The notes under the pieces: generated by a model
Databases searched by the model: none
What the model was told of the DNA's origin: nothing
What the model saw: only the letters and a program-made list of their open reading frames with translations
Assembly (NCBI GenBank): GCA_023387335.1
Contig: JAEWIF010000054.1
Span: 1-64,000, forward strand
Source of the DNA: Pseudomonadota bacterium
GTDB lineage: Bacteria > Pseudomonadota > Gammaproteobacteria > Burkholderiales > Burkholderiaceae_C
Direction: 5' to 3'
DNA: 64,000 nucleotides
Shown: one piece after another, positions 62,658 to 64,000 of the stretch
Layout of the letters: every line of letters starts with the position of its first letter
Numbering within the stretch: the stretch's first letter is position 1
Made by a program: the position numbers and the translations under genes

Positions 62658-63343
62658 GACTTGGCCGTGCCCGACGCGGCTTCCTTGGCCGGTGCGAGGC
62701 TCTTGGGATCCACGCCGAGGGCGGTGAGCTTGACCTCCAGCAGGCGCCGGTACTCGGCGTCCGCCGTCAGGCCCTGGTAGGCCTTGCTGTACTCGGCCTT
62801 GGCCTCGGCCTTCTTGCCCTGCAGGTTGTAGATGTCGCCGCGGCGGTCGGCCACGAGCGCGTTGAACTCGGACGGCACTTCGGCGGCCAGTTGCTTGAGC
62901 GCTTCGTCGTAGGCCTTGGCCTGGACCAGCAGCCCCGCCAGGCGCAGGCGGGCGATGGCCTGCAGGCCCTCGTCGCTCGCCTTGTCCGCCACCCATTGCA
63001 GGGCCGCCTTGGCCTCGTCGGTCTTGCCCTTGTCGGCCGAGGCCTGGGCCACCAGCAGGCCGGCCTGCTGCGCGAACACGGTGCGGCCGTACTTGTCCTT
63101 GACGTCGGCGAAGCCCTGCTGGGCCCGCGCCAGGTCGCCGCCGGCCACCGCGCGCTCGACCTCTTCGTACAGCGCCGAGGCCTTGGCCGACTGCGTGCGC
63201 TGGTACCACTGCCAGCCGTTCATGGCCGCGATGGAGCCGAACACGGCGATCAGCAGCCAGGAGATCAGGTTGCCGTAGGTCTTCCAGAAGTGCTTGAGCT
63301 GGTCAAGCTGCTCCTGTTCTTCGAGGTCGAGATGCGAGGCCAT
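62654..63343 (-). CDS. yfgM: YfgM-like TPR membrane protein
   Basis: This 229-residue protein has one TM helix (LISWLLIAVFGSIAAMNGWQ) and a periplasmic region of TPR-like helices (AKAYDEALKQLAAEVPSEFN, RRGDIYNLQGKKAEAKAEYS). The N-terminal SHLDLEEQEQLDQLKHFWKTYG is a UPF0070 mark. It works with the Sec translocon and periplasmic chaperones. It is 51 bp after hisS and overlaps bamB. Confidence 0.93.
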   Translation of the reverse strand: MASHLDLEEQEQLDQLKHFWKTYGNLISWLLIAVFGSIAAMNGWQWYQRTQSAKASALYEEVERAVAGGDLARAQQGFADVKDKYGRTVFAQQAGLLVAQASADKGKTDEAKAALQWVADKASDEGLQAIARLRLAGLLVQAKAYDEALKQLAAEVPSEFNALVADRRGDIYNLQGKKAEAKAEYSKAYQGLTADAEYRRLLEVKLTALGVDPKSLAPAKEAASGTAKS

Positions 63344-63394
63344 GGAATCCTTGTGCCCGGACGGGGCAACCGGGCATTGTAGTGACGCTGCCGA

Positions 63395-64000
63395 TCAGCT
63401 CTTGAGGCCGGCTGCCCAGCCGAACACGTCGGCCAGGGTGCGGCGCTGCTGAGCGCCGGAGCCGTCGCGCAACGCCTTGACCGTCACTTCGTTGGCGGCC
63501 AGTTCGTCGGCGCCGAAGATGAGCGCGTAGCGCGCGCCGCTGCCATCGGCCTTCTTGAACTGCGACTTCAGGCTGCCGAGGCCGTCCGGCCCGGCGCCGT
63601 GCTGCACGACGCGCACGCCGGCGGCGCGCAGCGCCTCCAGCGTGGCCAGCACCTTGGGCAGCGAGGCATCGGCGGGCACGACGGCGTAGGCGTCGGCCGA
63701 GGTGTCGGGCACCGGCAGGCCCAGTTCCTGGACCAGGAGCAGCAGGCGCTCGATGCCCAGGCCGAAGCCGACCGCCGGCGCGGGCTTGCCGCCCAGCTGG
63801 CCGATCAGTCCGTCGTAGCGGCCGCCGCCGCACACAGTGCCCTGCGAACCGAGCTGGTCGGTCACCCACTCGAACACGGTGAGGTTGTAGTAGTCCATGC
63901 CGCGCACCAGGCGCGTGTTGACCCGGTACTCGAGGCCGACCGCGTCCAGCGTGGCGCGCACGGCGTCGAAGTGCGCCTTCGATTCCGCGCCGAGGAAGTC
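63395..64000 (-). CDS. hisS: Histidyl-tRNA synthetase, C-terminal part (cut by window edge)
   Basis: Only the last 201 residues are present; the start lies beyond 64000. The segment has the histidine-recognition VRGMDYYNLTVFEWVTD, motif 3 GFGLGIERLLLL and the anticodon-binding domain (AYAVVPADASLPKVLATLEA, FGADELAANEVTVKAL). It attaches histidine to tRNA-His and heads the yfgM-bamB-der block. Confidence 0.95.
   Translation of the reverse strand, partial: DFLGAESKAHFDAVRATLDAVGLEYRVNTRLVRGMDYYNLTVFEWVTDQLGSQGTVCGGGRYDGLIGQLGGKPAPAVGFGLGIERLLLLVQELGLPVPDTSADAYAVVPADASLPKVLATLEALRAAGVRVVQHGAGPDGLGSLKSQFKKADGSGARYALIFGADELAANEVTVKALRDGSGAQQRRTLADVFGWAAGLKS

Overview
The window reads as chromosomal DNA of a high-GC betaproteobacterium, most likely Burkholderiales/Comamonadaceae (Ramlibacter- or Variovorax-like). 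This rests on the block hisS-yfgM-bamB-der-hfq-hflX-hflK-hflC-DUF2065-hisZ-purA at 53.4-64.0 kb, on the protein style of hrpA, argA, rlmB, selU and pobA, and on the strong G/C third-position bias. The genus is an inference. I found no rRNA, tRNA, insertion sequence, prophage or CRISPR array.

Layout: 0-1.6 kb is the 5' part of an RHS/YD-repeat gene cut by the left edge. 1.8-12.4 kb holds a HAD phosphatase, an orphan amino-acid-type binding protein, a drug-type MFS exporter coupled to hrpA, a membrane protein with a ruined GGDEF domain, argA, a small coiled-coil protein and dsbB. 12.4-16.9 kb is a sulfate uptake operon (prx-cysP-cysT-cysW-cysA) led by a 1-Cys peroxiredoxin. 17.0-20.6 kb has pobR/pobA divergent around a clear operator, a racemase-like CoA transferase and a lipoprotein. 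20.6-21.6 kb is a two-gene nucleotidyltransferase-KTSC unit that looks like a toxin-antitoxin module. 21.6-28.1 kb has a YgiQ radical SAM protein, xthA and several small stress-type or unknown proteins.

28.2-40.3 kb holds two hybrid sensor kinases, a DinG-like helicase with an N-terminal nuclease-like domain, two small hydrolase/lipoprotein genes, CsbD, a DUF2868-DUF3482-type fusion with a decayed GTPase core, and a single-domain response regulator. 40.3-43.0 kb has a divergent FtsH-type protease flanked on both sides by non-coding DNA carrying plus-strand terminators and hairpins, one a good small-RNA candidate. 43.0-46.8 kb has a hydrolase-fold protein without its nucleophile serine, then a tightly coupled operon of a MarR-GNAT fusion, an EamA exporter and a split chromate transporter. 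46.8-50.7 kb holds cobB-rlmB, ybbA/tesA divergent and selU. From 50.7 kb to the right edge everything is on the minus strand: a small lysine-rich protein, metC, a MntA-HepT toxin-antitoxin pair, a phosphoribosyltransferase, and the purA-to-hisS housekeeping block.

The best candidates for something not routinely described are the NTase-KTSC bicistron (20642-21557), the structured RNA beside the FtsH-like gene (about 40295-40433), the nuclease-helicase fusion (30426-32687), and a recurring theme of catalytically decayed domains (GGDEF, class III cyclase, GTPase, alpha/beta hydrolase).
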